Shown: positions 1-7,529, counted from the stretch's first letter. The stretch: DNA of 9,442 nucleotides from Paracoccaceae bacterium (GCA_007121115.1 SKMI01000007.1:1-9442); one strand, 5' to 3'. Notes: generated by a model not told the origin, from the letters alone. Program-made: numbers and translations.

Positions 1-28
1 GGGCTTGCGCCGCCGCCGCGAAAGCCCC
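1..28 (-). terminator. Possible cobT terminator, cut by the window edge
   Basis: Directly after the cobT stop codon (minus strand) the DNA can fold: GGGCTT at 1-6 is the exact reverse complement of AAGCCC at 22-27, with further GC-rich pairing possible inside. The position fits a rho-independent terminator for cobT. The T-tract that would follow on the minus strand lies left of position 1, so this cannot be confirmed. Confidence 0.35.
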
Positions 29-29
29 T

Positions 30-1904
30 TCAGCTGGCCTTGCGGATGCCCATGACGCGGGCGCGGGCGCGGGGGTCTGCGTCGAAGAGCGCGGCGAGTT
101 GCTCGGTGATCGCGCCCGCCAGTTGCTCGGCGTCGGTGATCGTCACCGCGCGTTCATAATAGCGCGTCACGTCATGGCCGATGCCGATGGCCAGCAGTTC
201 CACCGCCCGGCGCCGCTCGACCATGGCGATCACGTCGCGCAGGTGCTTTTCCAGATAATTCGCGGGGTTCACCGACAGCGTGCTGTCATCCACCGGCGCG
301 CCGTCCGAGATCACCATCAAAATCTTGCGCGCCTCGGGCCGCGCCGCCATCCGCCGGTGCGCCCATTCCAGCGCCTCGCCGTCGATGTTTTCTTTCAAGA
401 GCCCCTCTTTCATCATCAGCCCGAGGTTGTCGCGCACCCGGCGCCAGGGCGCATCGGCGCTCTTGTAGATGATGTGGCGCAGATCGTTCAGCCGCCCCGG
501 CGCTGCCGGGCGCCCGTCGGCGAGCCATTTTTCGCGCGCGCGCCCGCCTTTCCAGGCCCGGGTGGTGAAGCCCAGGATCTCGACCTTGACCTGACAGCGC
601 TCCAGCGTGCGGGCCAGCACATCGGCGCAGATGGCGGCGATGGAGATGGGCCGCCCGCGCATGGAGCCCGAGTTGTCCAGCAGGAGCGTCACCACCGTGT
701 CGCGGAACTCGGTGTCCTTCTCGGCCTTGAACGAAAGCGGCGTGGTGGGGTTGGCGACCACGCGGGCCAGCCGCCCGGCGTCCAGCGTGCCCTCTTCCAG
801 ATCGAACTCCCAGCTTCGGTTCTGCTGCGCCTGCAGGCGGCGCTGCAGCTTGTTGGCCAGCCGCGCCACCGCGCCCTTCAGCGGGTCAAGCTGCTGGTCC
901 AGATAGGCGCGCAGCCGCTCCAGCTCCGCCGCCTCGGCCAGATCCTCGGCGCGGATTTCTTCGTCATGCGCAACGTCATAGACGCGATAGTCGGGGCTGG
1001 CCTCGGAATGGGGCGGCGGGGCCGGGGGCTCAGGCGGGGCCTCGCCCTGGGGCAGGTCGGTTTCCTCGGACATCTCGTCCTCGGCCTGATCGTCCATGGC
1101 GACCTGCGCCTCGGCGGCATCCTGGGACTGCGCGTCCTCGTCGCTGTCCTCCTCTTCGCCCTCGTCCTCCTGACCCTGCGAATCGGGGTTCTCGGGTTCG
1201 TCGGGCTGGTCGTCCTCCTGCGATTCGGCGCTTTCGTCGGCTTCGTCGCCCGCGTCGTCGGGGTCATCGCCCAACTGATCGCCGTAACCCAGATCCTTGA
1301 TCACCTGGCGCGCAAACCGGGCAAAGGCGCGCTGGTCGTCCAGCACATCCTCCACGCCCTCCAGCGTGCCGCCGGCCTGTTCCTCGATGAACCCGCGCCA
1401 CAGCTCCAGTACGTTGTCCGCCCCGTCTGGCAGCTCGCGCCCCGAGGTCAGCGCCCGCACCATGTAGCCCGCCGCCACCGACAGCGGCGCGTCCTGGCGG
1501 TTACTGATCTCGGCATAGCCCTTGCGCCCGGCCTCATGCGCGATGCGGGCGTCGATATTCCCCGCCGTGCCGGGCATGTGGCGCGCACCCACCGCCTCGC
1601 ACCGGGCGGTTTCCATCGCGTCATAGAGGTCCCGCGCCATCTGCCCCTGCGGCAGGTAATGCGCATGGGTGCCAGCGTCATGGTAGCGGTGCCGCAGCGC
1701 CAGCGCATCCGCCGTGCCGCGCGCCAGCAGCACCTCGTCGCGGGTCATGCGGCGCGTGACCTGCGGCAGGCGCATGGTATCGCCTGCCACACCGGGCGGA
1801 TCGACCGAATAGGTCACGGTCATCTCGCGCTCGTCCGCCATGGTGCGCGCGGCCTCGGCCAGCGCCTTCTTGAACGGATCGGCGGGGTTGTCGGAGCGTT
1901 TCAT
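30..1904 (-). CDS. cobT: Aerobic cobaltochelatase subunit CobT
   Basis: This 624-residue protein is the VWA-type subunit of the CobN-CobS-CobT cobaltochelatase, which uses ATP to insert Co2+ into hydrogenobyrinic acid a,c-diamide in aerobic cobalamin synthesis (cytoplasm). The N-terminal part (about 1-210) starts with the family-typical MKRSDNPADPFKKALAEA. Next comes a strongly acidic Asp/Glu/Gln linker (about 213-285) and a Pro-rich stretch (286-300). The C-terminal von Willebrand A domain (about 400-610) has an intact MIDAS motif DNSGSM (Asp410, Ser412, Ser414), threonines at 447-448 and ISDGAP with Asp534. The length matches the family. The ATG at 1902-1904 is chosen because homologues start there; the open frame continues upstream but only as antisense to the next gene, and the Shine-Dalgarno (AGGGA at 1918-1922) is weak. 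The usual partner cobS is not next to it: the upstream neighbour is a divergent flavin reductase. Codon use and composition match the rest of the window. Confidence 0.96.
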   Translation of the reverse strand: MKRSDNPADPFKKALAEAARTMADEREMTVTYSVDPPGVAGDTMRLPQVTRRMTRDEVLLARGTADALALRHRYHDAGTHAHYLPQGQMARDLYDAMETARCEAVGARHMPGTAGNIDARIAHEAGRKGYAEISNRQDAPLSVAAGYMVRALTSGRELPDGADNVLELWRGFIEEQAGGTLEGVEDVLDDQRAFARFARQVIKDLGYGDQLGDDPDDAGDEADESAESQEDDQPDEPENPDSQGQEDEGEEEDSDEDAQSQDAAEAQVAMDDQAEDEMSEETDLPQGEAPPEPPAPPPHSEASPDYRVYDVAHDEEIRAEDLAEAAELERLRAYLDQQLDPLKGAVARLANKLQRRLQAQQNRSWEFDLEEGTLDAGRLARVVANPTTPLSFKAEKDTEFRDTVVTLLLDNSGSMRGRPISIAAICADVLARTLERCQVKVEILGFTTRAWKGGRAREKWLADGRPAAPGRLNDLRHIIYKSADAPWRRVRDNLGLMMKEGLLKENIDGEALEWAHRRMAARPEARKILMVISDGAPVDDSTLSVNPANYLEKHLRDVIAMVERRRAVELLAIGIGHDVTRYYERAVTITDAEQLAGAITEQLAALFDADPRARARVMGIRKAS

Positions 1905-2014
1905 GGCGGCGCGCAGTTCCCTGTTGGCGTGTGTCGGAGCAGAGATAACCCGACCCGCCGCCAAAAGAAAGCACGGCCGATGCGGCGGATCACGCCACGC
2001 CGGGATGCTTCCCT

Positions 2015-2029
2015 GCACAGCGCCTGTGC
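2015..2029. repeat. Small perfect inverted repeat (operator candidate)
   Basis: GCACAG (2015-2020) and CTGTGC (2024-2029) are perfect inverted copies separated by CGC. The element lies about 75 bp before the FMN reductase start and about 110 bp before cobT on the other strand. It has the size of a half-site pair for a dimeric regulator, but in GC-rich DNA a 6-bp arm can arise by chance and no family assignment is possible. Confidence 0.3.
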
Positions 2030-2090
2030 GGTGCCGGACCTTTTCCATCCGCCGCGCATGAACAACATACGGGGAAGCACAACCTGCAAC

Positions 2091-2095
2091 AGGAG
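2091..2095 (+). promoter_or_regulatory. Ribosome binding site of the FMN reductase
   Basis: AGGAG sits 7 nt before the ATG at 2103. It fixes the start: the same frame is open far upstream (antisense to cobT), but only this ATG has a good Shine-Dalgarno and yields the family-typical N-terminus. Confidence 0.8.
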
Positions 2096-2102
2096 ACTTA
2101 CC

Positions 2103-2708
2103 ATGCCCCGTACCCCCCGTGTAGCCATCATCCTCGGCACCACCCGCGACGCCCGCTTCGGCGACAAACCCGCCGAATGGATCGCCGCCCGCGCCCGCGC
2201 CCGCGGCGACTGGGAGGTCGAGATCGTCGATCTGAAGGATTTCGACCTGCCGCTCTTCAACGAAGCCGCCTCGAACGCGTGGATGCCCAGCGAGGACCCG
2301 CGCGCCATCGCCTGGCAGAAGAAGGTCGGCGCATTCGACGGCTACATCTTCGTCACCCCGGAATACAACCGTTCGATCACCGGCGCGCTGAAAAACGCGC
2401 TCGATCAGGCCTATGTCGAATGGAATCGCAAGGCGTTCGGCATCGTGAGCTATGGCGGCGCCGGTGGGACCCGTGCAGCCGAACACCTGCGCAGCATCGG
2501 GATCGAGTTGCAGATGGCCTCCACCCGCGCGGCGGTGCACATCGGCGGATCCGAGTTCATGACCGTGCACCCGCTGGGCGGCGATCCGAAGCCGATGGAG
2601 GCGATCGAAGGCGCCATCGGCGGATCGGCCGATGCGATGCTGGACGATCTGGATTTCTGGACCCGCGCCACCATGGCCGCGCGGCAGGACATGGCCCGCG
2701 CCGCCTGA
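2103..2708 (+). CDS. NAD(P)H-dependent FMN reductase (flavodoxin fold)
   Basis: This 201-residue protein belongs to the NADPH-dependent FMN reductase / azoreductase-like family, which reduces free or bound flavin (and sometimes quinones or azo dyes) with NAD(P)H in the cytoplasm. The first strand and phosphate-binding loop are VAIILGTTRDARFGDKPAEW (residues 7-26). The second flavin-binding stretch TPEYNRSITGALKNALD (about 85-101) is the hallmark PEYN...G.LKNALD motif. It is followed by the SYGGAGGTRAAEHLR segment (116-130) that contacts the isoalloxazine side in this fold. The length is typical and no signal peptide is present. It stands alone between a divergent cobT and its own terminator, so it is probably monocistronic. 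The physiological substrate cannot be told from the sequence. Confidence 0.9.
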   Translation: MPRTPRVAIILGTTRDARFGDKPAEWIAARARARGDWEVEIVDLKDFDLPLFNEAASNAWMPSEDPRAIAWQKKVGAFDGYIFVTPEYNRSITGALKNALDQAYVEWNRKAFGIVSYGGAGGTRAAEHLRSIGIELQMASTRAAVHIGGSEFMTVHPLGGDPKPMEAIEGAIGGSADAMLDDLDFWTRATMAARQDMARAA

Positions 2709-2725
2709 GCCAACCCGGTCCCGTC

Positions 2726-2751
2726 AGGGGGCGCCCGCAGGCGCCCCCTTT
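2726..2751 (+). terminator. Rho-independent terminator after the FMN reductase
   Basis: GGGGGCGCC (2727-2735) and GGCGCCCCC (2740-2748) form a perfect 9-bp stem, extended to 10 bp by A2726-T2749, with a CGCA loop and a short T-containing tail (TTTCCCTT). It starts 18 nt after the stop codon and separates the reductase from the sox operon downstream. Confidence 0.85.
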
Positions 2752-2874
2752 CCCTTCCGCGAAGACTGACCGAGGCGGCGGGATTGACGGCTCCGGAGTG
2801 CGGGATGTCGGAAACGGGTATCGCGTTGATGCGCGCCCGGCTACAGAGTGCGCAGGATCAGCGACGGACCGCCC

Positions 2875-4125
2875 ATGCGTTACTCTGCCTTCCGACTCTT
2901 CGCCGAAGCCCTGCGCGGCCATCGCGGCTGGCGCCCTGCCTGGCGCGACCCCGAACCGCAGGCCGAGTATGACACGCTGATCATCGGCGGCGGCGGGCAC
3001 GGGCTTGCCACCGCGCATTACCTCGCCAGCCGCTATGGCGCGCGCAGCGTGGCGGTGCTGGAAAAGGGCTGGATCGGCGGCGGCAACGTCGGCCGCAACA
3101 CCACCATCGTGCGCTCCAACTACCTGCTGGATGGCAACGAGCCGTTCTACGAACACTCCCTCAAGCTCTGGGAGGGGCTGGAGCAGGACCTGAACTACAA
3201 CGCAATGTTCAGCCAGCGCGGGATCATCAACCTCTATCACTCCGATGCCCAGCGCGATGCGTATATCCGTCGCGGCAACGCCATGCGGCTGCACGGTGCC
3301 GACGCCGAACTTCTGGATGCCGCAGGCGTGCGCGCCCTCTACCCGTGGCTGAACTTCGACAACGCGCGCTTTCCCATCCAGGGCGGGCTCCTGCAGCGCC
3401 GCGCGGGCACCGCGCGCCACGATGCCGTGGCCTGGGGCTACGCCCGCGCCGCCGACCGCCGCGGCGTCGACATCCTCCAGAACTGCGAGGTCACGGGCCT
3501 GCGGATCGACGGCGGCCGCATCACCGGCGTGGACACCACCCGCGGCCCGATCCGCGCGCGCAAGGTCGGTGTCGCCGTCGCCGGAAACTCCAGCCGCGTG
3601 ATGGAGATGGCCGGGCTGCGCCTGCCCATCGAGAGCCATGTGCTGCAGGCTTTTGTCACCGAAGGTCTGAAACCCCTTATCGACGGGGTGGTGACCTTCG
3701 GTGCGGGCCACTTCTACATCAGCCAGTCCGACAAGGGCGGGCTGGTCTTCGGCGGCGATCTGGACGGCTACAACTCCTACGCCCAGCGCGGCAACCTGCC
3801 GGTCCCCGAAGACGTGATCGAAAGTGGCATGGCGATCATGCCCGCCATCGGGCGCGCGCGGCTCCTGCGCATGTGGGGGGGCGTGATGGACATGAGCATG
3901 GACGGCTCGCCCATCATCGACCGCACGCCCATCGAGGGGCTCTATTTCAATGGCGGCTGGTGCTACGGCGGGTTCAAGGCCACCCCCGCCTCGGGTCTGA
4001 CCTTCGCGCATCTGCTGGCCACAGATGAACCGCACCCCACCGCCACCGCCTTCCGCCTCGACCGCTTTCGCCGCGGCTACCCCATCGACGAACGCGGCGC
4101 CGGCGCCCAGCCTAACCTTCACTGA
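2875..4125 (+). CDS. soxB: Sarcosine oxidase subunit beta
   Basis: SoxB is the catalytic flavin subunit of heterotetrameric sarcosine oxidase, which oxidises sarcosine to glycine in the cytoplasm. The protein has 416 residues, normal for the family. It opens with MRYSAF and has an FAD-binding Rossmann motif GGGGHG at 38-43 (GxGxxG at 38, 40, 43). TARHDAVAWG carries His182, which lies where characterised SoxB proteins hold covalent FMN (histidine near 172-175 there). The C-terminal GGFKATPASG contains Lys368, matching the conserved active-site lysine region of the MSOX/SoxB family. The C-terminus GAQPNLH is typical. The ATG at 2875 is chosen over an in-frame GTG at 2848 because homologues start there; its ribosome site is weak (GACGGA at 2863-2868). 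It is the first gene of soxBDAG. I see no convincing promoter in 2752-2874, only a TTGACG at 2784 without a matching -10. Confidence 0.96.
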   Translation: MRYSAFRLFAEALRGHRGWRPAWRDPEPQAEYDTLIIGGGGHGLATAHYLASRYGARSVAVLEKGWIGGGNVGRNTTIVRSNYLLDGNEPFYEHSLKLWEGLEQDLNYNAMFSQRGIINLYHSDAQRDAYIRRGNAMRLHGADAELLDAAGVRALYPWLNFDNARFPIQGGLLQRRAGTARHDAVAWGYARAADRRGVDILQNCEVTGLRIDGGRITGVDTTRGPIRARKVGVAVAGNSSRVMEMAGLRLPIESHVLQAFVTEGLKPLIDGVVTFGAGHFYISQSDKGGLVFGGDLDGYNSYAQRGNLPVPEDVIESGMAIMPAIGRARLLRMWGGVMDMSMDGSPIIDRTPIEGLYFNGGWCYGGFKATPASGLTFAHLLATDEPHPTATAFRLDRFRRGYPIDERGAGAQPNLH

Positions 4126-4162
4126 CACGAGCCTCGGACGCAGCGCAGCCATGCCCCCATTT

Positions 4163-4240
4163 TCTTGCCAGAAATACTCGATCGCGCCGCCAGCCACCCC
4201 GTGCGCCACTCCAGCCACTTCATCTTGCCAGAAATACCCG
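4163..4240. repeat. Two 18-bp direct repeats in the soxB-soxD gap
   Basis: The motif tcttgccagaaatac(t/c)cg occurs at 4163-4180 and 4223-4240, with 17 of 18 bases identical and a start-to-start distance of exactly 60 bp. It is AT-richer than its surroundings. On the minus strand it reads CG(G/A)GTATTTCTGGCAAGA, the kind of short intergenic word I remember as abundant in Rhodobacteraceae genomes. Its function is unknown to me. It is the main content of the 159-nt gap between soxB and soxD. Confidence 0.75.
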
Positions 4241-4270
4241 AATCCCCCGGCCGCCCCCGGCGCCGCGGCC

Positions 4271-4279
4271 GGAAAGGGG
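4271..4279 (+). promoter_or_regulatory. Ribosome binding site of soxD
   Basis: The purine run GGAAAGGGG ends 5 nt before the ATG at 4285. It selects this start over the open frame that extends upstream to 4165 through the repeat region. Confidence 0.65.
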
Positions 4280-4284
4280 CGCCC

Positions 4285-4572
4285 ATGATCATCCACCATC
4301 CCCTCCTCGGCCCGCGGGACGCGCAGGAATTCACCTATCTCGGCGATGCCACCCTCATCGACCGCCCGGACGCCATGGCCGAGGGCGCGCTCGAGGCTTT
4401 CGATGCCTACCTCCACCTGCGCGACAACCCGGCGGGCACCCACCGCGAACTCTGGTATCATGAAGTCGGCGACCGCTCCTGGCTGGTGGTCACCCGCGAC
4501 ACCCGCACGCACGAGATCACGCAGGTAGAGCTTGCCCGCGATGTGGCGCTGTCAAAGGGGCGGGGCCGATGA
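4285..4572 (+). CDS. soxD: Sarcosine oxidase subunit delta, variant without the zinc cysteines
   Basis: SoxD is the small structural subunit of heterotetrameric sarcosine oxidase; in characterised enzymes it binds one zinc ion. This copy has 95 residues, the family's usual size, and recognisable SoxD blocks: GPRDAQEFTYLGDA (9-22), RDNPAG (46-51), ELWYHEVGDRSWL (55-67) and TRDTRTHEI (70-78). The classical zinc ligands are Cys6, Cys9, His59 and Cys63. Here the N-terminal CxxCG is replaced by HPLLG (His5 and Leu8 at the cysteine positions, aligning on the following GPR), His59 is kept, and residue 63 is Asp. There is no cysteine in the whole protein. Its stop overlaps the soxA start (ATGA at 4569-4572), so translation is probably coupled. 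The gene is intact, so I read this as a subfamily rather than decay. Confidence 0.9.
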   Translation: MIIHHPLLGPRDAQEFTYLGDATLIDRPDAMAEGALEAFDAYLHLRDNPAGTHRELWYHEVGDRSWLVVTRDTRTHEITQVELARDVALSKGRGR

Positions 4573-7529
4573 GTAGGGCGCGCCTCCCCTCCGGCGGGCA
4601 GATCGACCGGGCGCGGCGTCTGGAGTTCCGCTTCGACGGGCGCGCCTACACCGGCCATCCCGGCGACACGCTGGCCTCGGCGCTCCTGGCCTCGGGCGTC
4701 CGCCTCATGGGCCGCAGCTTCAAGTATCACCGCCCGCGCGGCGTGCTGACCGCCGGTTCCGAAGAGCCGAACGCCCTGGTCACGCTGCGCAGCGGCGCGC
4801 GCGCCGAGCCCAACACCCGCGCCACCGTGGCCGAGTTGTTCGACGGGCTCGAGGCCACCAGCCAGAACCGCTGGCCTGCGCTTGGCTTCGACGCCATGGC
4901 GGTCAACGACTGGCTGGCGCCCTTCCTGACCGCAGGCTTCTATTACAAGACCTTCATGTGGCCCGCTTCCTTCTGGGAAAGGGTCTACGAGCCGATCATC
5001 CGCCGCGCCGCCGGGCTGGGCGCGCTCTCGGGGCGCGATGACCCCGACGATTACGACAAGGGCTTCCTGCACGCCGACCTGCTGGTGATCGGCGCCGGGC
5101 CTGCGGGGCTGTCGGCGGCGCTGACGGCGGCGCGCGCCGGGGTCCGCGTGATCCTGGCGGACGAGGATTTCCGCATGGGCGGCCGCCTGAGTGCCGAGGC
5201 TTTCGCGCTTGGCGATCAGAGCGGCGCCGACTGGGCGGCGGGCGCGGTGGCGGAACTCGCTGACATGGAGAACGTGCGGCTGATGCCCCGCACCACGGTC
5301 ATCGGCGCCTTCGATCACGGCGTCTATGGTGCGGTCGAGCGCGTGGCCGATCACTTGCCGATCCCGCCCGAGGGCAAGCCGCGCCAGACGCTCTGGCGCA
5401 TCAGCACAAGCCGCGCGATCCTCGCCGCCGGCGCCACCGAGCGGCCCATAGCCTTCGCCGACAACGACCGCCCCGGCATCATGCTGGCGGGCGCCATGCG
5501 GGCCTATGCCAACCGCTGGGCGGTGGCCCCCGGCAAGCGGGTGGCGCTTTTCGTCAACAACGACGACGGGCTGCGCACCGCGCGCGATCTGGCCGCCCAA
5601 GGCGTCCGCGTGACGGCGGTGATCGACCCGCGCGCCGACGCACCGGACCCCGGCATCGACGGCGCGCGGCATCTGCCCGGCGCCGTGGTCACCGGCAGCG
5701 CCGGGCGGCTGGGGCTGGACACCATCATCGTGCGCAGCGCGCAGGGCAAGGAATTCCGCATCGACGCCGACGCGCTGGCGGTCTCGGGCGGTTGGAACCC
5801 GAATGTGCACCTGACCTGCCACCAGCGCGGGCGGCCTGTCTGGGATGACGCACTCGCGGCCTTCGTCCCGGGCCCGGACCTTCCTGCGGGGATGACCGTG
5901 GCCGGGGCGGCGGCGGGCACCTTCTCCACCCACGGCGCGCTGCACGCGGGCCACGCGGCGGCGGCCGAGGCGCTTGCGGCACTGGGCCACAAGGCCCCCG
6001 CGCCCGACCTTCCGCAGGCCGAGGACGCCCCGGTCACCCTGCACCCCTTCTGGCACGTTGCGGGCAAGGGCCGCGCCTGGCTTGACTTCCAGAACGACGT
6101 GACCGTGAAGGACGTGAAGCTCGCCCATCAGGAAAACTTCCGGTCAGTCGAGCACATGAAGCGTTACACCACGCTGGGCATGGCCACCGATCAGGGCAAG
6201 ACTGCGAACGTCCCCGCGCTGGCGATCATGGCGGAACTGACCGGCAAGAGTATCGCCGAGACCGGCACCACCATCTTCCGCCCGCCCTACACCCCTGTCG
6301 CGCTGGGCACCTTCGCGGGCCGGGCGCGCGGGCGAGCGTTCAAGCCCACCCGCCTGACCCCCACCCACCAATGGGCCGAAGCGCAGGGCGCGGTCTTCAC
6401 CGAGGCCGGGCTGTGGCTGCGCGCGCAGTATTTCCCGCGCCCCGGCGAAACCCACTGGCGCGAATCCGTGGACCGCGAGGCGCTGGCGGTGCGCGCTAGC
6501 GTGGGCCTCTGCGATGTCTCCACCCTGGGCAAGATCGACATTCAGGGCGCGGATGCCGCCGAATTCGTCAACCGCGTCTATGCCAACGGCTTTGCCAAAC
6601 TGCCGGTGGGCCGCGTCCGCTACGGGCTGATGCTGCGCGAGGACGGGTTCGTCATGGATGACGGCACCACCGCGCGGCTGGCCGAGGATCACTTCGTCAT
6701 GACCACCACAACCGCCAATGCGGTGCCGGTGTTCCGCCATCTGGAATTCGCCCGCCAGTGCCTCTGGCCCGGGCTGGACGTGCAACTGATCTCGACCACC
6801 GACGCCTGGGCGCAGATTGCCGTGGCGGGGCCGCAGTCGCGGACGCTCTTGCAGCGCGTGGTTGACGCAGACCATGACCTGTCGAACGAAGGCTTCCCCT
6901 TCATGGCCTGCGGCGCGGTCACCGTTTGCGGCGGGCAGCGGGCGCGGCTGTTCCGCATCTCGTTTTCGGGCGAACTTGCCTATGAAGTCGCCGTGCCCGC
7001 CCGCTACGGCCAGGCGCTGATGGAGCGGCTGATGGCGCAGGGCGCCGATCTGGGCGTTACGCCGTATGGGGTGGAGGCGCTGAATGTCTTGCGGATCGAG
7101 AAGGGGCACGCCACGGCTAACGAACTCAATGGCCAGACCACGGCGCGCGATCTGGGACTGGGGCGGATGGTGTCCGACAAGAAGGACAGCATCGGTGCGG
7201 TGCTTTCGCGCCGTGAGGGCATGATGCGCGAGGACGGGCTGCATCTGGTCGGTCTGCGGGCGGTGAACGCCGATTCGCGGCTGGCGGCGGGCTCGCACCT
7301 GCTGGAGCGTGGCGCTGGGGCGGTGGCGGCGAATGATCTGGGCTGGGTCACCTCGGCCTGCTGGTCGCCGCATCTGGAAGCGCCGATTGCGCTGGCGTTC
7401 CTCAAGGGCGGGGCCAGGCGGCAGGGCGAGACGCTGCGCGCCGTCAACCTGCTGAGCGGGCAGGACACCGAGGTTGCGGTGGTCAGCCCGCATTTCATCG
7501 ACCCCGAAGGAGAGCGGCTCCGTGGCTGA
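4569..7529 (+). CDS. soxA: Sarcosine oxidase subunit alpha
   Basis: SoxA is the large subunit of sarcosine oxidase. It binds NAD+ and tetrahydrofolate and captures the one-carbon unit from sarcosine as 5,10-methylene-tetrahydrofolate. The protein has 986 residues, usual for the family. The N-terminal domain (about 15-95) has the ferredoxin-like 2Fe-2S fold sequence (GHPGDTLASALLASG, YHRPRG, SEEPNALV) but no cluster cysteines, as is normal for SoxA. A dinucleotide-binding domain follows with GAGPAG at 175-180, and a second nucleotide-fold segment at about 300-400. The C-terminal part (about 595-975) is a glycine-cleavage T-protein-like folate domain with GFVMDDG (Asp697/Asp698), matching the conserved acidic folate-site region, and YGVEALNVLRIEKG. 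The start overlaps the soxD stop by 4 nt, and AAAGGGG at 4554-4560 serves as ribosome site. The stop lies inside the start of soxG. Confidence 0.96.
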   Translation: MSRARLPSGGQIDRARRLEFRFDGRAYTGHPGDTLASALLASGVRLMGRSFKYHRPRGVLTAGSEEPNALVTLRSGARAEPNTRATVAELFDGLEATSQNRWPALGFDAMAVNDWLAPFLTAGFYYKTFMWPASFWERVYEPIIRRAAGLGALSGRDDPDDYDKGFLHADLLVIGAGPAGLSAALTAARAGVRVILADEDFRMGGRLSAEAFALGDQSGADWAAGAVAELADMENVRLMPRTTVIGAFDHGVYGAVERVADHLPIPPEGKPRQTLWRISTSRAILAAGATERPIAFADNDRPGIMLAGAMRAYANRWAVAPGKRVALFVNNDDGLRTARDLAAQGVRVTAVIDPRADAPDPGIDGARHLPGAVVTGSAGRLGLDTIIVRSAQGKEFRIDADALAVSGGWNPNVHLTCHQRGRPVWDDALAAFVPGPDLPAGMTVAGAAAGTFSTHGALHAGHAAAAEALAALGHKAPAPDLPQAEDAPVTLHPFWHVAGKGRAWLDFQNDVTVKDVKLAHQENFRSVEHMKRYTTLGMATDQGKTANVPALAIMAELTGKSIAETGTTIFRPPYTPVALGTFAGRARGRAFKPTRLTPTHQWAEAQGAVFTEAGLWLRAQYFPRPGETHWRESVDREALAVRASVGLCDVSTLGKIDIQGADAAEFVNRVYANGFAKLPVGRVRYGLMLREDGFVMDDGTTARLAEDHFVMTTTTANAVPVFRHLEFARQCLWPGLDVQLISTTDAWAQIAVAGPQSRTLLQRVVDADHDLSNEGFPFMACGAVTVCGGQRARLFRISFSGELAYEVAVPARYGQALMERLMAQGADLGVTPYGVEALNVLRIEKGHATANELNGQTTARDLGLGRMVSDKKDSIGAVLSRREGMMREDGLHLVGLRAVNADSRLAAGSHLLERGAGAVAANDLGWVTSACWSPHLEAPIALAFLKGGARRQGETLRAVNLLSGQDTEVAVVSPHFIDPEGERLRG
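7508..7512 (+). promoter_or_regulatory. Ribosome binding site of soxG
   Basis: AGGAG lies inside the end of soxA, 9 nt before a GTG at 7522. It decides the soxG start in favour of this GTG rather than the in-frame ATG at 7474, whose extra 16 residues are only soxA coding sequence read in another frame. Confidence 0.75.

Larger units (their letters stand above)
1905..2102. promoter_or_regulatory. Divergent intergenic region, cobT / FMN reductase
   Basis: These 198 bp separate two divergently transcribed genes, so promoters for both must lie here. Toward cobT a TTATCT -10-like hexamer is present on the minus strand (1943-1948), without a good -35. Toward the reductase only a weak AT-richer patch around 2061-2070 is visible. 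The perfect inverted repeat at 2015-2029 is the only operator-like element. The promoter hexamers are guesses; that the region is regulatory follows from the gene arrangement. Confidence 0.45.

Noticed and set aside
99..2102. Long plus-strand open frame antisense to cobT and in frame with the FMN reductase
   Set aside because: It is a GC-rich shadow of cobT. Its hydrophobic stretch is just the complement of the cobT acidic linker, and the real reductase start at 2103 has its own AGGAG and the family N-terminus.
1905..2570. Upstream extension of the cobT frame
   Set aside because: It runs antisense to the FMN reductase, has no family similarity, and CobT homologues start at the ATG at 1902-1904.
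2784..2812. TTGACG as a -35 element for the sox operon
   Set aside because: No acceptable -10 hexamer at 16-18 bp spacing was found, so the promoter is not supported.
2557..4512. 651-codon minus-strand open frame opposite soxB and soxD
   Set aside because: Antisense shadow in GC-rich DNA; the plus strand encodes clear SoxB and SoxD.
4600..4860. SoxA N-terminal ferredoxin-like domain without cluster cysteines, as a possible sign of decay
   Set aside because: Heterotetrameric sarcosine oxidase alpha subunits normally lack an iron-sulphur cluster in this domain, so the absence is expected.
4458..6128. 556-codon minus-strand open frame opposite soxA
   Set aside because: Antisense shadow. It is rich in Arg, Ala, Gly and Pro with no recognisable domain, while the plus strand is unambiguous SoxA.
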